Assembly: GCF_014650175.1 (NCBI RefSeq)
Contig: NZ_BMUL01000002.1
Location: 377,150 to 441,149, forward strand
DNA: 64,000 bases
From: Streptomyces termitum
Lineage (GTDB): Bacteria; Actinomycetota; Actinomycetes; Streptomycetales; Streptomycetaceae
Reading direction: 5' to 3'
The translations under genes were made by a program, and so were the position numbers. Positions 47,949-57,446 of this stretch are shown piece by piece (positions within the stretch are counted from its first letter, which is position 1; each line of letters starts with the position of its first letter). The notes under the pieces are model-generated. The model was not told the DNA's origin. It searched no databases and saw nothing but the letters and a program-made list of their open reading frames with translations.

Positions 47949-48060
47949 GGTTCAGCACAGGATCCAGCCGTTCGGTTCAGCGCCCCGGCTGAGCACACCG
48001 GTTGAGCACACCGGCTCGGCGTCCCGGCTCGGCGTCCCGGTTCAGCACAGGGTCCAGCCG
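47949..48060. repeat. 13-bp minisatellite flanked by 22-bp direct repeats
   Basis: Five 13-bp units starting CCGG run from 47985 to 48049 (types ccggctgagcaca, ccggttgagcaca, ccggctcggcgtc twice, ccggttcagcaca). Copies of a 22-bp block, GGTTCAGCACAGGxTCCAGC plus CG, flank it at 47949-47970 and 48039-48060. The second block encodes the end (GWTLC and stop) of the small secreted protein gene, so the array looks like repeated duplication of that gene's 3' end. Confidence 0.8.
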
Positions 48061-48473
48061 GTGGCGGCCGAACGGCCGGCGGCGGTCGCGGAGGCGCGGA
48101 CGCAGCGGTTGAGGGCGTGCACGGTCACGGGGCCGGCCTGCCGTCCCGAACGGACCGTCACCACGGCGGCCCGGCCGCCGCGCGGTTGCAGGGAGACCGT
48201 CAGCTTCCCGGGCGGCGCGGTCCGTCTGCCGACGACGAGCGCGCAGGCGTACTGCCGGGTCCGGTAGAGCCGCAGCTCCCCGGTGGCGAAGGCGACGGTC
48301 CTGGCGGGCCGGCCCTGGCAGACGGAGGCCGCCTCGGCGCTGCTCCCGCCGGGCCCGGCGAGGGCCAGCAGCCCGGCGAGGAAGGCGAGGACCAGCGCGT
48401 GCACCAGCGGGCGGGCGGGCGCGCGCGTGCCGCCCGCCGCCCCCGGACGGCGGACCCCGGTCTCCTCGGACAT
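48042..48473 (-). CDS. Small secreted protein, unknown
   Basis: 143 residues. A signal peptide (LVHALVLAFLAGLLALAGPG then GSSAEAA) precedes about 90 residues with four Cys (SVCQG, YACALVV, LNRCVRA, WTLC end), likely two disulfides. No family recognised. The ATG at 48473 follows GGAGGGGG. The gene is monocistronic; its promoter region holds a clear inverted repeat. The last codons are duplicated downstream in a minisatellite. Confidence 0.7.
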   Translation of the reverse strand: MSEETGVRRPGAAGGTRAPARPLVHALVLAFLAGLLALAGPGGSSAEAASVCQGRPARTVAFATGELRLYRTRQYACALVVGRRTAPPGKLTVSLQPRGGRAAVVTVRSGRQAGPVTVHALNRCVRASATAAGRSAATGWTLC

Positions 48474-48500
48474 GCCCCGTACCCCCTCCGCGTCTCCCCC

Positions 48501-48522
48501 GCGTCGTACATGTTTACGACGC
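48501..48522. promoter_or_regulatory. Inverted repeat upstream of the small secreted protein gene
   Basis: GCGTCGTA-catgtt-TACGACGC has perfect 8-bp arms, 28 bases upstream of the start codon. TAAACA within it could be a -10 box on minus. It fits a TetR-size operator. Confidence 0.5.
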
Positions 48523-48584
48523 CTCCGGCGTCCGTACGGTTGCCGGGGTGAGGTGCGTCACGCGCGGGGCGCGGGCGGCCGGGC

Positions 48585-51500
48585 TCAGAGGGCGGCGGGC
48601 TCCGCCTCCCCGACGAAGGTGCGCCACAGGGCCGCGTACCGGCCGTTCCCGGCGAGGAGTTCGTCGTGGCGGCCGTCCTCGACGACCCGGCCGTGGTCCA
48701 TGACGACCACCCGGTCCGCGCGGGCCGCCGTGGTCAGCCGGTGCGCCACGATCAGCGTCGTACGGCGCCCGGACAGCCGCTCGGTGGCCGCGTTGACCTG
48801 CGCCTCCGTGGCCAGGTCGAGGGCGGCGGTGGCCTCGTCGAGCAGGAGCACGTCCGGATCGACCAGCTCGGCGCGGGCCAGCGCGATCAGCTGCCGCTGG
48901 CCCGCCGAGAGGTTCCGGCCGCGCTCGGCGACCTCGTGGAGGTAGCCGCCGTCCAGGGTGGCGATCATGTCGTGGGCGCCGGAGGCGCGGGCCGCCGCCT
49001 CCACCTCCGCGTCGGTGGCGCCCGGCCGGCCGTACGCGATGGCGTCCCGGACCGTCCCCGCGAAGAGGTACGCCTCCTGGGGGACGACGCCGAGCCGGTG
49101 CCGGTACGAGGTGAGGTCGAGGTCCCGCAGGTCCTCGCCGTCCGCGGTGACCCGGCCCGCGGTCGGGTCGTAGAACCGGGCGACCAGCTTCACCAGGGTC
49201 GACTTGCCCGCGCCGGTCTCGCCGACGAAGGCGACCGTCTGCCCGGCCGGGATCCGCAGGTCGATCCCGGTGAGCGCGGCCTCTCCGGCGCCGTCGCCGT
49301 CGGAGCCGTACCCGAAGGAGACGTCCTCGAAGGCGATCTCGCCGCGCAGTGACAGCACCTCGCGCGGCTCGGCGGCCGGGGCCGTCGACGCCGGCTCCCG
49401 GAGCAGCTCCCGCATCCGGCCCAGTGACACGGAAGCCTGCTGGTAGCCGTCGAAGACCTGGGAGAGCTGCTGCACCGGCGCGAAGAACAGGTCGATGTAG
49501 AGCAGGTAGGCGACCAGCGCGCCGGTGGTGAGGGTGCCCGCCTCGATCCGGTTCGCGCCGACGATCATGACGGCCGCGGCGGCGGCCGAGGAGAGCAGCG
49601 TGACGAACGGGAAGTAGACGGAGATCAGCCACTGGCCGCGCACCCGGGCGTCCCGGTAGGACGCGCCGCGCGCCGCGAAGCGCTCGGCGCCCGCCCGCTC
49701 CCGGCCGAACGCCTGCACGATCCGCAGGCCGGCCACGGACTCCTGGAGGTCGGCGTTGACCACGCTGATCCGCTCCCGCGCCAGCTCGTACGCCTTCACG
49801 CTGGACCGGCGGAAGAAGTACGTGGCCACCGCGAGGACCGGCAGGGTCGCGAAGACCACCAGGGCCAGCTGGAGGTCGAGCACCACCAGCGCCACCATGA
49901 TCCCGAAGAAGGTCACCACCGACACGAAGGCGGTCACCAGACCCGTCTGGAGGAACGTCGACAGGGCGTCCACGTCCGTCGTCATCCGGGTCATGATCCG
50001 GCCGGTCAGCTCCCGCTCGTAGTAGTCCAGGCCGAGCCGCTGGAGCTGCGCGAAGATCTTCAGGCGGAGCGCGTACAGCACCCGCTCGCCGGTCCGGCCC
50101 GTCATCCGGGTCTCGGCGCCCTGCGCCGCCCACTGCACCAGCACCGTCACCAGGGCCAGCGCGGACGCCGCCCACACCGCGCCGATCGCCAGCCGGTTCA
50201 CGCCCTCGTCGATGCCGTGCCGGATCAGCACCGGCAGCAGCAGTCCGGCGCCCGCGTCCAGCGCCACCAGGCCCAGGCTGATCAGCAGCGGCAGGCCGAA
50301 GCCGCGCAGCATCCGGCGCAGCCCGTAGTCCCGCTCCGGGGCGACCGCCCGCGCCTCGTCCACCACCGGCACGTCGGCGGCGGGCGGCAGCGCGGCGACC
50401 GCCGCCAGCAGCTCCGGCGTGGCGCCGGGGGCCTTCGCCGCCCGGGCCGCGGCCTCCTCCCGCGCCCACAGGGCCGGGGTGATGCCCCGCTCGGCGTCGA
50501 ACTCGGCGTCCAGCTCGGCGCGCAGCGCGTCGTCCTCGCCCTCCGCCGCGCCGGCCGCCGGGAGGTGGCCGGGCGAGACGCCGCCCAGCTCGTCCGGGTC
50601 GGTCAGCAGCCGCCGGTAGAGCGCCGAGCGCTCCTCCAGCTCCTCGTGGGTGCCGATGTCCGCGAGCCGGCCGCCGTCCAGGACCGCGATCCGGTCCGCC
50701 AGCCCCAGCGTGGAGCGGCGGTGGGCGATCAGCAGCGTCGTCCGCCCGGCCATGACGGCCTTCAGGGCCTCGTGGATCTCGTGCTCCACCTTGGCGTCCA
50801 CCGCCGAGGTCGCGTCGTCGAGGACCAGCAGGCGCGGGTCGGTGAGGATCGCGCGGGCCAGCGCGATCCGCTGCCGCTGGCCGCCGGAGAGCGTCAGGCC
50901 GTGCTCGCCGACCTTGGTGGCGTACCCCTCGGGCAGCTCCGCCACGAACCGGTCCGCGCGGGCCGCGCGGGCGGCGGCCGCCACCTGCTCGTCGGTCGCG
51001 TCGGGGACCCCGTACGCGATGTTCGCGCGGACCGTGTCCGAGAAGAGGAAGGAGTCCTCGGGGACCATGCCGATCGCGGCCCGCAGCGACTCCAGGGTCA
51101 GCTCGCGGACGTCGTGCCCGCCGACCAGGACGGCGCCCCGGTCGGCGTCGTAGAAGCGGGGCAGCAGCAGCGACACGGTCGACTTGCCGGAGCCGGAGGC
51201 GCCGACCAGGGCGACGGTCTCGCCCTCCCGCAGCTCCAGCGAGAACCCGTCGAGGACCGGCCGGTCGCCGTAGCCGAAGGTCACGCCGTCGAACTCAACG
51301 GTGGCGGGCGCGTCGGCCGGCAGCTCCTTCGTGCCGTCCGCGATGACCGGCTCGGTGTCGATCAGCTCCACGACCCGCTCCACGCCCGCGCGGGCCTGCT
51401 GGCCGACGGTCAGCACCATGGCGAGCATCCGGACCGGGCCGACCAGGGAGGCCAGGTAGGAGGAGAAGGCGACGAAGGTGCCCAGGGTGATCTCGCCCTT

Positions 51501-52319
51501 GTACGCCAGCCAGCCGCCGAGCGCCAGGACGGCGACCTGCCCGAGGGCGGGGACCGCCTGGAGGGCCGGGGTGTAGCGGGCGTTCAGCCGGACGGTCCGC
51601 AGCCGGGCCGCGAACAGCCGCCGCCCCGCCTCCCGGATCTTCCCGGTCTCCTGCTCCTCCTGCCCGAAGCCCTTCACCACCCGGACCCCGGTCACCGCCC
51701 CGTCGACGACCCCGGCGACCGCCGCGGCCTCCTGCTGGGCGGCCCAGGTCGCCGGGTGCAGCCGGGTGCGGCTCCGCTTGGCGATCCACCACAGGGCGGG
51801 CGCGACGGCGAGCGCCACCAGGGTCAGCGGGAGCGACAGCCAGGCCATCACGCCCAGCGAGATCCCGAACAGCAGCACGTTCCCGATGGTCATCGGGAGC
51901 ATGAACAGCAGGCCCTGGATCAGCTGGAGGTCGCTGGTGGCCCGGCCCACGACCTGCCCGGTCGACAGCTCGTCCTGGCGCCGCCCGTCCAGCCGCAGGA
52001 TCGTCCCGTACATGTCGTCGCGCAGGTCCCGCTGCACGTCGAGCGCGAGCCGCCCGCCGTAGTAGCGCCGCACGTAGGTGAGGACGTACACCAGCACGGC
52101 CGCGCCGCCGAGGAAGCCGGTCCACACGGCCAGCGACCGCGTCCCCGCCCCGATCACGTCGTCGATGATCACCTTGGTGATGAGCGGCACCAGCGCCAGC
52201 AGCGCCATCCCGCCCAGCGACGACCCGAGCGCGAGCACGACGTCCGTCCGGTACCGCCAGGCGTACGACCACAGCCGCCGCGCCCACCCCTGTTCCCGCC
52301 GCTGCCCCACCACCGCCAC
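48585..52319 (-). CDS. Single-chain heterodimeric ABC exporter (type IV fold)
   Basis: 1244 residues, two complete TMD-NBD halves fused. NBD1: Walker A GASGSGKST near 371, LSGGQ, and Walker B ending VLDDATSAVD near 501, where the catalytic Glu is Asp. NBD2: Walker A GETGAGKST near 1035, signature degenerated to LSAGQ, Walker B LLLDEATAALD near 1158 with the Glu intact. That is the asymmetry of BmrCD/TM287-288-type exporters, with one active and one degenerate site. The halves are joined by an Ala/Glu-rich linker (about 590-690). The GTG at 52319 has GGGAGG seven bases upstream. It probably exports drugs or lipids. Confidence 0.93.
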   Translation of the reverse strand: MAVVGQRREQGWARRLWSYAWRYRTDVVLALGSSLGGMALLALVPLITKVIIDDVIGAGTRSLAVWTGFLGGAAVLVYVLTYVRRYYGGRLALDVQRDLRDDMYGTILRLDGRRQDELSTGQVVGRATSDLQLIQGLLFMLPMTIGNVLLFGISLGVMAWLSLPLTLVALAVAPALWWIAKRSRTRLHPATWAAQQEAAAVAGVVDGAVTGVRVVKGFGQEEQETGKIREAGRRLFAARLRTVRLNARYTPALQAVPALGQVAVLALGGWLAYKGEITLGTFVAFSSYLASLVGPVRMLAMVLTVGQQARAGVERVVELIDTEPVIADGTKELPADAPATVEFDGVTFGYGDRPVLDGFSLELREGETVALVGASGSGKSTVSLLLPRFYDADRGAVLVGGHDVRELTLESLRAAIGMVPEDSFLFSDTVRANIAYGVPDATDEQVAAAARAARADRFVAELPEGYATKVGEHGLTLSGGQRQRIALARAILTDPRLLVLDDATSAVDAKVEHEIHEALKAVMAGRTTLLIAHRRSTLGLADRIAVLDGGRLADIGTHEELEERSALYRRLLTDPDELGGVSPGHLPAAGAAEGEDDALRAELDAEFDAERGITPALWAREEAAARAAKAPGATPELLAAVAALPPAADVPVVDEARAVAPERDYGLRRMLRGFGLPLLISLGLVALDAGAGLLLPVLIRHGIDEGVNRLAIGAVWAASALALVTVLVQWAAQGAETRMTGRTGERVLYALRLKIFAQLQRLGLDYYERELTGRIMTRMTTDVDALSTFLQTGLVTAFVSVVTFFGIMVALVVLDLQLALVVFATLPVLAVATYFFRRSSVKAYELARERISVVNADLQESVAGLRIVQAFGRERAGAERFAARGASYRDARVRGQWLISVYFPFVTLLSSAAAAAVMIVGANRIEAGTLTTGALVAYLLYIDLFFAPVQQLSQVFDGYQQASVSLGRMRELLREPASTAPAAEPREVLSLRGEIAFEDVSFGYGSDGDGAGEAALTGIDLRIPAGQTVAFVGETGAGKSTLVKLVARFYDPTAGRVTADGEDLRDLDLTSYRHRLGVVPQEAYLFAGTVRDAIAYGRPGATDAEVEAAARASGAHDMIATLDGGYLHEVAERGRNLSAGQRQLIALARAELVDPDVLLLDEATAALDLATEAQVNAATERLSGRRTTLIVAHRLTTAARADRVVVMDHGRVVEDGRHDELLAGNGRYAALWRTFVGEAEPAAL

Positions 52320-52424
52320 GTGGCCGCCTCCCGTCCCGTCCTGGTCTACCGGAAGGCTGCAACATGCCCGACGTGCGATTTCATCCCGCCGCAACAAAGA
52401 CCGGACGGAAGTCCTAGGACCCGC

Positions 52425-52440
52425 CCGCCTCCGGAGGCGG
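52425..52440 (-). terminator. GC-rich palindrome after the ThDP enzyme gene
   Basis: CCGCCTCCGGAGGCGG is a perfect 16-bp palindrome within a larger GC-rich region, 18 bases after the stop at 52458. Terminator by position only. Confidence 0.35.
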
Positions 52441-52457
52441 CCCGGCGGGCGGGGCCG

Positions 52458-54089
52458 TCAGAGGTGCGTCGGGTCGCACGTCCTCAGGAGGGCCGGGAGG
52501 ACGACCACCGAGGGGCCGGGGGCGGCGAGGGCCTCGGTGAGGTCGGCGGTCAGGGTCTCGGGGGCGGTGCGGACGGCGGGAACGCCGAAGGAGCCGGCGA
52601 GGGCGACGAGGTCGGGGCGGACCGGTGCGGCGCCGGCGGTCCCGCCGTGGGCGTCCGTCGGGGAGGAGCTCCGGTCGCCGCCGTCGACGATCAGCCAGGT
52701 GACGTCGAGGCCGTGCTGCCGCGCGGTGGCGAGTTCCGCGAGCGTGTACAGGGCGCCGCCGTCGTCGGAGACCGCGAGGACCGGGACGGTGGGGTCGGCG
52801 ACGGCCGCGCCGAGGGCGGCGGGGAGGGCGTAGCCGGGGCCTTTGGCGCCCTGCGCGGAGTGCATGGTGTTGGGGTGCCGGGCGTCGAAGGCGGACCACG
52901 CCCGGCGGGTGAGGGCCGTCATGTCCCAGAAGCCGGGGGCCCGGGAGGGGAGCGCCGCGCGGACGGCGTCCAGGAGCCGCCGCTCCAGGTCCGGGCCCTG
53001 GGCGTCCGGGCGGGCCCGGTCGAGGACGGTGCGGACCCGCTCGGGGGCGGTGGGGTCGGTGCGCTCCCTCACGGTCTCCAGGAGGGCCTGGAGCGCGAGC
53101 CGGGCGTCGGCGTGGATGCCGAGCGCCGGGTGGTGGGCCTCCAGTTTCGCCGCGTCCGCCTCGATCTGGACGATCCGGCCGCGCGGGGCGAAGGCGCGGT
53201 GGTCCGAGGAGAGCGCGCCGAGGCCGGAGCCGACGACGAGGAGGACGTCGGCGTCCTCCAGGAGGTCGAGGGTGTGCCGGTCCTCCAGCCGGGACCGGAG
53301 GGAGAGCGGGTGCTTCCACGGGAAGGCGCCCTTGCCGCCGAAGGTGGTGACGACGGGCGCGTCGAGCTTCTCGGCGAGCGCGCGGAGCTTGCCGGCCGCG
53401 TCGGAGCGGACGACCCCGCCGCCGGCGATGATCGCGGGGCGCTCGGCCGTCGACAGGAGGTGCGCGGCGACGGCGGTCAGCTCGGGGCGCGGGACGACGT
53501 CCTCGGGGGTGGCGTCCATCGCGGTGACGACCGGGAGGGCGGTCTCCGCGAGGAGCACGTCCCGCGGGATCTCGACCCGGACGGGGCCGTGCGGGACGGT
53601 GAGCGCCGACTCCCAGGCCGCGGCGAGCGCGGACGGGATCTGGGAGTGCGTGCGGGCCGTGTGGACGGACTTCACGACGTCCCGGAAGCGCGGCTCGTGA
53701 GAACAGCCGTGCGGGCCGCCGCCGGGCCCGACGGCGAGGACGGGCGCGGAGGCGGCGGCGGCCTCCTGGAGCGCGGGGAGCGCCAGCAGGGCGCCGGGGC
53801 CGGCGGGGAGGAACAGGGGCGCGGCCTCGCCGGTGATCCGGCCGTAGGCGTCGGCGGCGTAGCCCGCGCCGGTCTCGGTGCGCAGGCCGACGTGGCGCAG
53901 GGGGGAGCGGCGCAGCGCGTCGGAGAGGCCGGGGACGTGCTGTCCGGAGAGGCCGAAGACGGTGGTGGCGCCGAGGCCGCTCAGCGTCTCGATCACGAGG
54001 TCGCCGCCGGTGCGGCCGGCCGGCGGGTGGAGCGCCGCCTCGGTCTGCGCGGCCGTCGGGCGCGGGACCGGGTCGTGGTCGTGAGTCAT
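52458..54089 (-). CDS. Thiamine-diphosphate enzyme of the acetolactate synthase family, function unknown
   Basis: 543 residues with all three ThDP-enzyme domains. The activating Glu is in GLRTETGAGYAADAYGRITG near 70. The central domain has IIAGGGVVRSDAAGKLRALA near 220. The cofactor motif is unusual: the GDG...NN signature reads SDDGGALYTLAELATARQHG followed by LIVDGGDRSS, so one metal-binding Asn is replaced. It may decarboxylate a 2-keto acid arising from arginine or agmatine breakdown, given the agmatinase gene 73 bases upstream, or be a catalytically altered relative. ATG at 54089. Confidence 0.82.
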   Translation of the reverse strand: MTHDHDPVPRPTAAQTEAALHPPAGRTGGDLVIETLSGLGATTVFGLSGQHVPGLSDALRRSPLRHVGLRTETGAGYAADAYGRITGEAAPLFLPAGPGALLALPALQEAAAASAPVLAVGPGGGPHGCSHEPRFRDVVKSVHTARTHSQIPSALAAAWESALTVPHGPVRVEIPRDVLLAETALPVVTAMDATPEDVVPRPELTAVAAHLLSTAERPAIIAGGGVVRSDAAGKLRALAEKLDAPVVTTFGGKGAFPWKHPLSLRSRLEDRHTLDLLEDADVLLVVGSGLGALSSDHRAFAPRGRIVQIEADAAKLEAHHPALGIHADARLALQALLETVRERTDPTAPERVRTVLDRARPDAQGPDLERRLLDAVRAALPSRAPGFWDMTALTRRAWSAFDARHPNTMHSAQGAKGPGYALPAALGAAVADPTVPVLAVSDDGGALYTLAELATARQHGLDVTWLIVDGGDRSSSPTDAHGGTAGAAPVRPDLVALAGSFGVPAVRTAPETLTADLTEALAAPGPSVVVLPALLRTCDPTHL

Positions 54090-54118
54090 GTCGGGTCCCC
54101 TGGCGTCGTGGTCGGTCG

Positions 54119-54162
54119 TGCACCGGGGTGCCCGGCCCGGCCGGGCCGGGCACCCCGGTGCA
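54119..54162 (-). terminator. 44-bp perfect palindrome after the ureohydrolase gene
   Basis: TGCACCGGGGTGCCCGGC... is fully self-complementary over 44 bases with no loop (arms 54119-54140 and 54141-54162) and abuts the TAA stop at 54163. It is a terminator or cruciform-forming site, 29 bases upstream of the next start codon. Confidence 0.75.
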
Positions 54163-55128
54163 TTATCGGCCGGCCGCGATCTGCCGGCTCATGATGGTGG
54201 TCAGCTCGTACGCCGTGTGGGAGGCGGCGACGGCGGTGATCTCGGCGTGGTCGTAGGCGGGGGCGACCTCGACGACGTCGGCGGAGACCAGGTTGCAGGA
54301 GGAGAGGCCGCGCAGGATCTCCAGGAGTTCGCGGGAGGTCATGCCGCCGGCCTCGGGGGTGCCGGTGCCGGGGGCGTGGGCCGGGTCGAGGCAGTCGATG
54401 TCGATGGAGATGTAGAGCGGGCGGTTCCCGATGCGCTGGCGGAGCTGGTCGGCGACCTCGTCGGCGCCGCGCCGGTAGACGTCGGCGGAGGTGACGATGC
54501 CGAAGCCCATCTTCTCGTCGTCGGTGAGGTCCTGCTTGCCGTAGAGCGGGCCGCGGATGCCGACGTGGGAGAGGGCCTCGGTGTCGAGGATGCCCTCCTC
54601 GACGGCGCGGCGGAACGGGGTGCCGTGGGTGTACTCGGCGCCGAAGTAGGTGTCCCAGGTGTCGAGGTGGGCGTCGAAGTGGAGCAGGGCGACGGGGCCG
54701 TGCTTCTTGGCGACCGAGCGGAGCAGCGGCAGGGCGATGGTGTGGTCGCCGCCGAGGGTCATCAGGCGGGCGCCGGTGGCGAGGAGGTCGTCGGCGGCGG
54801 CCTCGACGGTCTCGACGGCCTCGTTGATGTTGAAGGGGTTGGCGGCGATGTCGCCGGCGTCCGCGACCTGGGCGAGGGCGAAGGGGGAGGCGTCCTGGGC
54901 CGGGTTGTAGGGGCGCAGGAGGCGGGAGGCCTCGCGGATGGCGTTGCCGCCGAAGCGGGCGCCGGGGCGGTAGGAGACGCCGCTGTCGAAGGGGACGCCG
55001 ACCACGGCGACGTCGGCGGCGCCGACCTCGTCGAGCCGCGGCAGCCGGGCGAACGTCGCGGGGCCGGCGTACCGCGGGACGCGGGACGAGTCGACGGGGC
55101 CGCGCGGGGTGTTCTGGTCGCTGCTCAT
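54163..55128 (-). CDS. speB: Agmatinase/guanidinobutyrase-type ureohydrolase
   Basis: 321 residues of the arginase superfamily, which hydrolyses a guanidino compound to urea and an amine. The manganese ligands are visible: [13 protein letters not shown] near 122, [14 protein letters not shown] near 145-158 and [20 protein letters not shown] near 230. The ATG at 55128 has GGAGG eight bases upstream; an in-frame start further up overlaps the promoter. Divergent from a PucR regulator. Agmatine, guanidinobutyrate and related substrates cannot be told apart from sequence. Confidence 0.9.
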   Translation of the reverse strand: MSSDQNTPRGPVDSSRVPRYAGPATFARLPRLDEVGAADVAVVGVPFDSGVSYRPGARFGGNAIREASRLLRPYNPAQDASPFALAQVADAGDIAANPFNINEAVETVEAAADDLLATGARLMTLGGDHTIALPLLRSVAKKHGPVALLHFDAHLDTWDTYFGAEYTHGTPFRRAVEEGILDTEALSHVGIRGPLYGKQDLTDDEKMGFGIVTSADVYRRGADEVADQLRQRIGNRPLYISIDIDCLDPAHAPGTGTPEAGGMTSRELLEILRGLSSCNLVSADVVEVAPAYDHAEITAVAASHTAYELTTIMSRQIAAGR

Positions 55129-55247
55129 GGGCGGTGCCTCCTGGGCTGTCGTCGGGGTGCGGCTCGACGGTAGGTCGCCCGAAAGCCACATTGAAGTGTA
55201 CTTTTCCTCCACTGTCGGGGCGGATTGTGTACGAAGGGACCAGGCTG

Positions 55248-56663
55248 GTGGCGTTCTCGGAGCCGTTCTCCACTCCTCCGGCGGAGCCGGTGCCGCTCGC
55301 CGCGCTGCTCGCCCGGGGGGAGCTGGGGCTGCGGCTGCTGGCGGGCCCGGGGGACGCGGCGCTGCACTGGGTGCACGCCTCGGAGATGGCCGACCCCTAT
55401 CCGTACCTGCTCGGCGGCGAGCTGGTGCTGACGGCGGGCGTGCAGCTGGAGGATCCGGCGCGCTATGTGGAGCGGGTGGTGGAGGCGGGGGCGGCGGCGC
55501 TCGGCTTCGGGGTGGCGCCGGTGCACGACACGGTGCCGGCGGAGCTGGTCGCGGCCTGTGTCCGGCACGGCCTGCCGCTGGTCGAGGTGCCGCCGGGGAC
55601 GCCGTTCGCGGCGGTGGCGCGGGCGCTGTGGCGGCTGATGGCGGAGGCCCGGCTGTCCGGGCTGCGCCGGGTGGCGCGGGCGCAGCGGGCGCTGGCGACG
55701 GCGGCGGCCCGCCCGGCGCCGGTCCCGGCGGTCCTCGGCGCGCTGGCGTCGTGGCTGGAGGGCCGGGCGGTGCTGTTCGGCGCGGACGGCGCGGAGTCGG
55801 CGGCGGCGGGCCGGGAGGTCCCGGCGGCGGCCTCGGCGGCGCTCGCCGAACTGGCGGCCCTGGTGGCGCCCGGGCCGGGTCCGGTGTCGGCGAGCGGCGG
55901 GGAGGCGGGGCTGCGGCTCGCCGCGTACGCCCTCGGGGGCGGTGACGGGCTCGCGCTCGGGGTGGCGACGAAGCGGCACCGTCCCGGCGACCACACGGTG
56001 GCCGGGGTGGCCGGGGTGCTGCTGTCGCTGCTGACGGCCCCGCACCGGGCCGCCGACGTGTCGGTGCGGGACGGGGCCCTGACGCGGGTGCTGCTCGGCG
56101 CCCCGGCGGCGGAGGCGGCCGCCACGCTGTCGCCGGGGCCGTGGACGGTGGTGCACGCGCGGGGCGGCGACGGCACGCCGTTCGCGGCGGCGGCGCTGGC
56201 GGCGGCGCTCGGCACGGAGCTGGTGGACGACGGTCCGGTGGTACGGCTCCTGCTGCCGCCGGGCGCGGCGGTGGCCGCCCGGCCGGGGTGGACGCTGGGC
56301 GCGAGCGCCCCGGCCGCCCCCGACGCCCTGCCGGCGGCCGGCGCCCAGGCGGCGCGGGCGCTGCGGCGGGCGGAGGCGATCCGGACGCCCCTGGTGCGCC
56401 ACCGGGCGGACGGCCTCGCCGGGCTGGTCGACCCGGCCGAGGCCGCCGCGCACGCGCGCGTGCTGCTCGCCCCCCTCAGCGAGCCGCAGGCCGAGACCCT
56501 GCGCACCTGGCTGTCCCTGCACGGTGGCTGGGACCGGACGGCCGCCGCACTGGGCGTCCACCGCAACACGGTCCGCCAGCGGATCGCCCGCTGCGCGGCC
56601 CTCCTGGACCTGGACCTGGACGACCCGGACGTGCGGATGGAGCTGTGGTTCGCGCTGCGGTGA
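55248..56663 (+). CDS. PucR family transcriptional regulator
   Basis: 471 residues from the GTG at 55248 (GAAGGGA upstream); a GTG at 55227 is possible. The N-terminal PucR domain ([40 protein letters not shown], residues 10-120) and the C-terminal PucR HTH ([26 protein letters not shown] in two pieces, near 425) are both clear. It stands opposite the ureohydrolase gene and likely controls it in response to nitrogen or polyamine metabolites. Between the starts lies cACATTgAAGTGt, a short imperfect palindrome. Confidence 0.9.
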   Translation: MAFSEPFSTPPAEPVPLAALLARGELGLRLLAGPGDAALHWVHASEMADPYPYLLGGELVLTAGVQLEDPARYVERVVEAGAAALGFGVAPVHDTVPAELVAACVRHGLPLVEVPPGTPFAAVARALWRLMAEARLSGLRRVARAQRALATAAARPAPVPAVLGALASWLEGRAVLFGADGAESAAAGREVPAAASAALAELAALVAPGPGPVSASGGEAGLRLAAYALGGGDGLALGVATKRHRPGDHTVAGVAGVLLSLLTAPHRAADVSVRDGALTRVLLGAPAAEAAATLSPGPWTVVHARGGDGTPFAAAALAAALGTELVDDGPVVRLLLPPGAAVAARPGWTLGASAPAAPDALPAAGAQAARALRRAEAIRTPLVRHRADGLAGLVDPAEAAAHARVLLAPLSEPQAETLRTWLSLHGGWDRTAAALGVHRNTVRQRIARCAALLDLDLDDPDVRMELWFALR

Positions 56664-56687
56664 GTCCCGGGCGCGGTCCCGGCCGGC

Positions 56688-57284
56688 TCAGTACAGCTTG
56701 TTCACGGCCGTGGCGGCGGTGGTGCGGAAGGCGGTCAGGGGGGCGTCCTTCAGGTCGCCCATCTGGCCCCAGCGGACGTAGGTGACGGTGCGGCCGTCGC
56801 GGCCGACGGCGAAGAGGTGGACGTCCGTGTTGCCGATCTCGGGGTCGGCGGTGTCGAGGCTGTAGACCCAGGCGCCCTCCTCGACGCCGAGCTTGCCGTG
56901 GTAGGCGCTGGAGGCGACCAGGCCCGGGTACTCCTGCTGGAGCCGGGCGGCGCAGCCCGCGAGGGCGGTGCGGAGGGAGGAGACCAGGGCGGCCGCGTCG
57001 GCCTCGCTGCGGGCGACGGTGGTCACCTGCACGCCGTTGGTGTCGAGCTCGGTGTAGAAGGACCGGTTGCGGGTGTTCTGGGCCGGGAAGTTCCCGGCGC
57101 AGAGCACGCCGGGCTCGGGCAGCCCCGCGGCGACCGGGGTGGCCGCCCACGGCGTGGCCGCGGCCGGCATCTGGCCGGGCGCGAGGAAGGCGGGCTGCGG
57201 GGCCGCCTGGGACGGCGCCGCGGTGAGGGCGGCGATGCCGAGGGCGGCGGCGGTGGCGGCGAGGGCGGTGCGGAAACGGTTCAT
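56688..57284 (-). CDS. Secreted protein of unknown function
   Basis: 198 residues with a signal peptide (RFRTALAATAAALGIAALTA ending APSQAAPQ). The mature part has two Cys (VLCAGN and AGCAARL) and the pattern of a PknH-type/lipoprotein sensor fold: NGVQVTTVARSEADAAALV, WVYSLDTADPEIGNTDVHLF, GRTVTYVRWGQMGDLKDAPL. No function assigned. ATG at 57284. It is monocistronic, convergent with the pucR gene and divergent from the HTH-membrane gene. Confidence 0.75.
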   Translation of the reverse strand: MNRFRTALAATAAALGIAALTAAPSQAAPQPAFLAPGQMPAAATPWAATPVAAGLPEPGVLCAGNFPAQNTRNRSFYTELDTNGVQVTTVARSEADAAALVSSLRTALAGCAARLQQEYPGLVASSAYHGKLGVEEGAWVYSLDTADPEIGNTDVHLFAVGRDGRTVTYVRWGQMGDLKDAPLTAFRTTAATAVNKLY

Positions 57285-57446
57285 GGCGGTGGTTCCCCCG
57301 TGGGTCGGCGATGCGTGTCCTCTCCAGCGTCGGGGCGGTCCCGGCTCCCCGCAACGGCGGCGGGCCCGCCGCCCGTCCCGGAACCGTTCCACCCCCGGTG
57401 ACGTGGGGGAACGTGGAGGGGTGGAACGCCGGGGCGAGGGGGCGGG

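Noticed and set aside
50217..54194. A 1325-codon open frame on plus covering the ABC exporter and ThDP enzyme genes
   Set aside because: It is the antisense of well-supported genes; its low-complexity Arg/Gly/Asp content is the usual result of GC-rich third positions.
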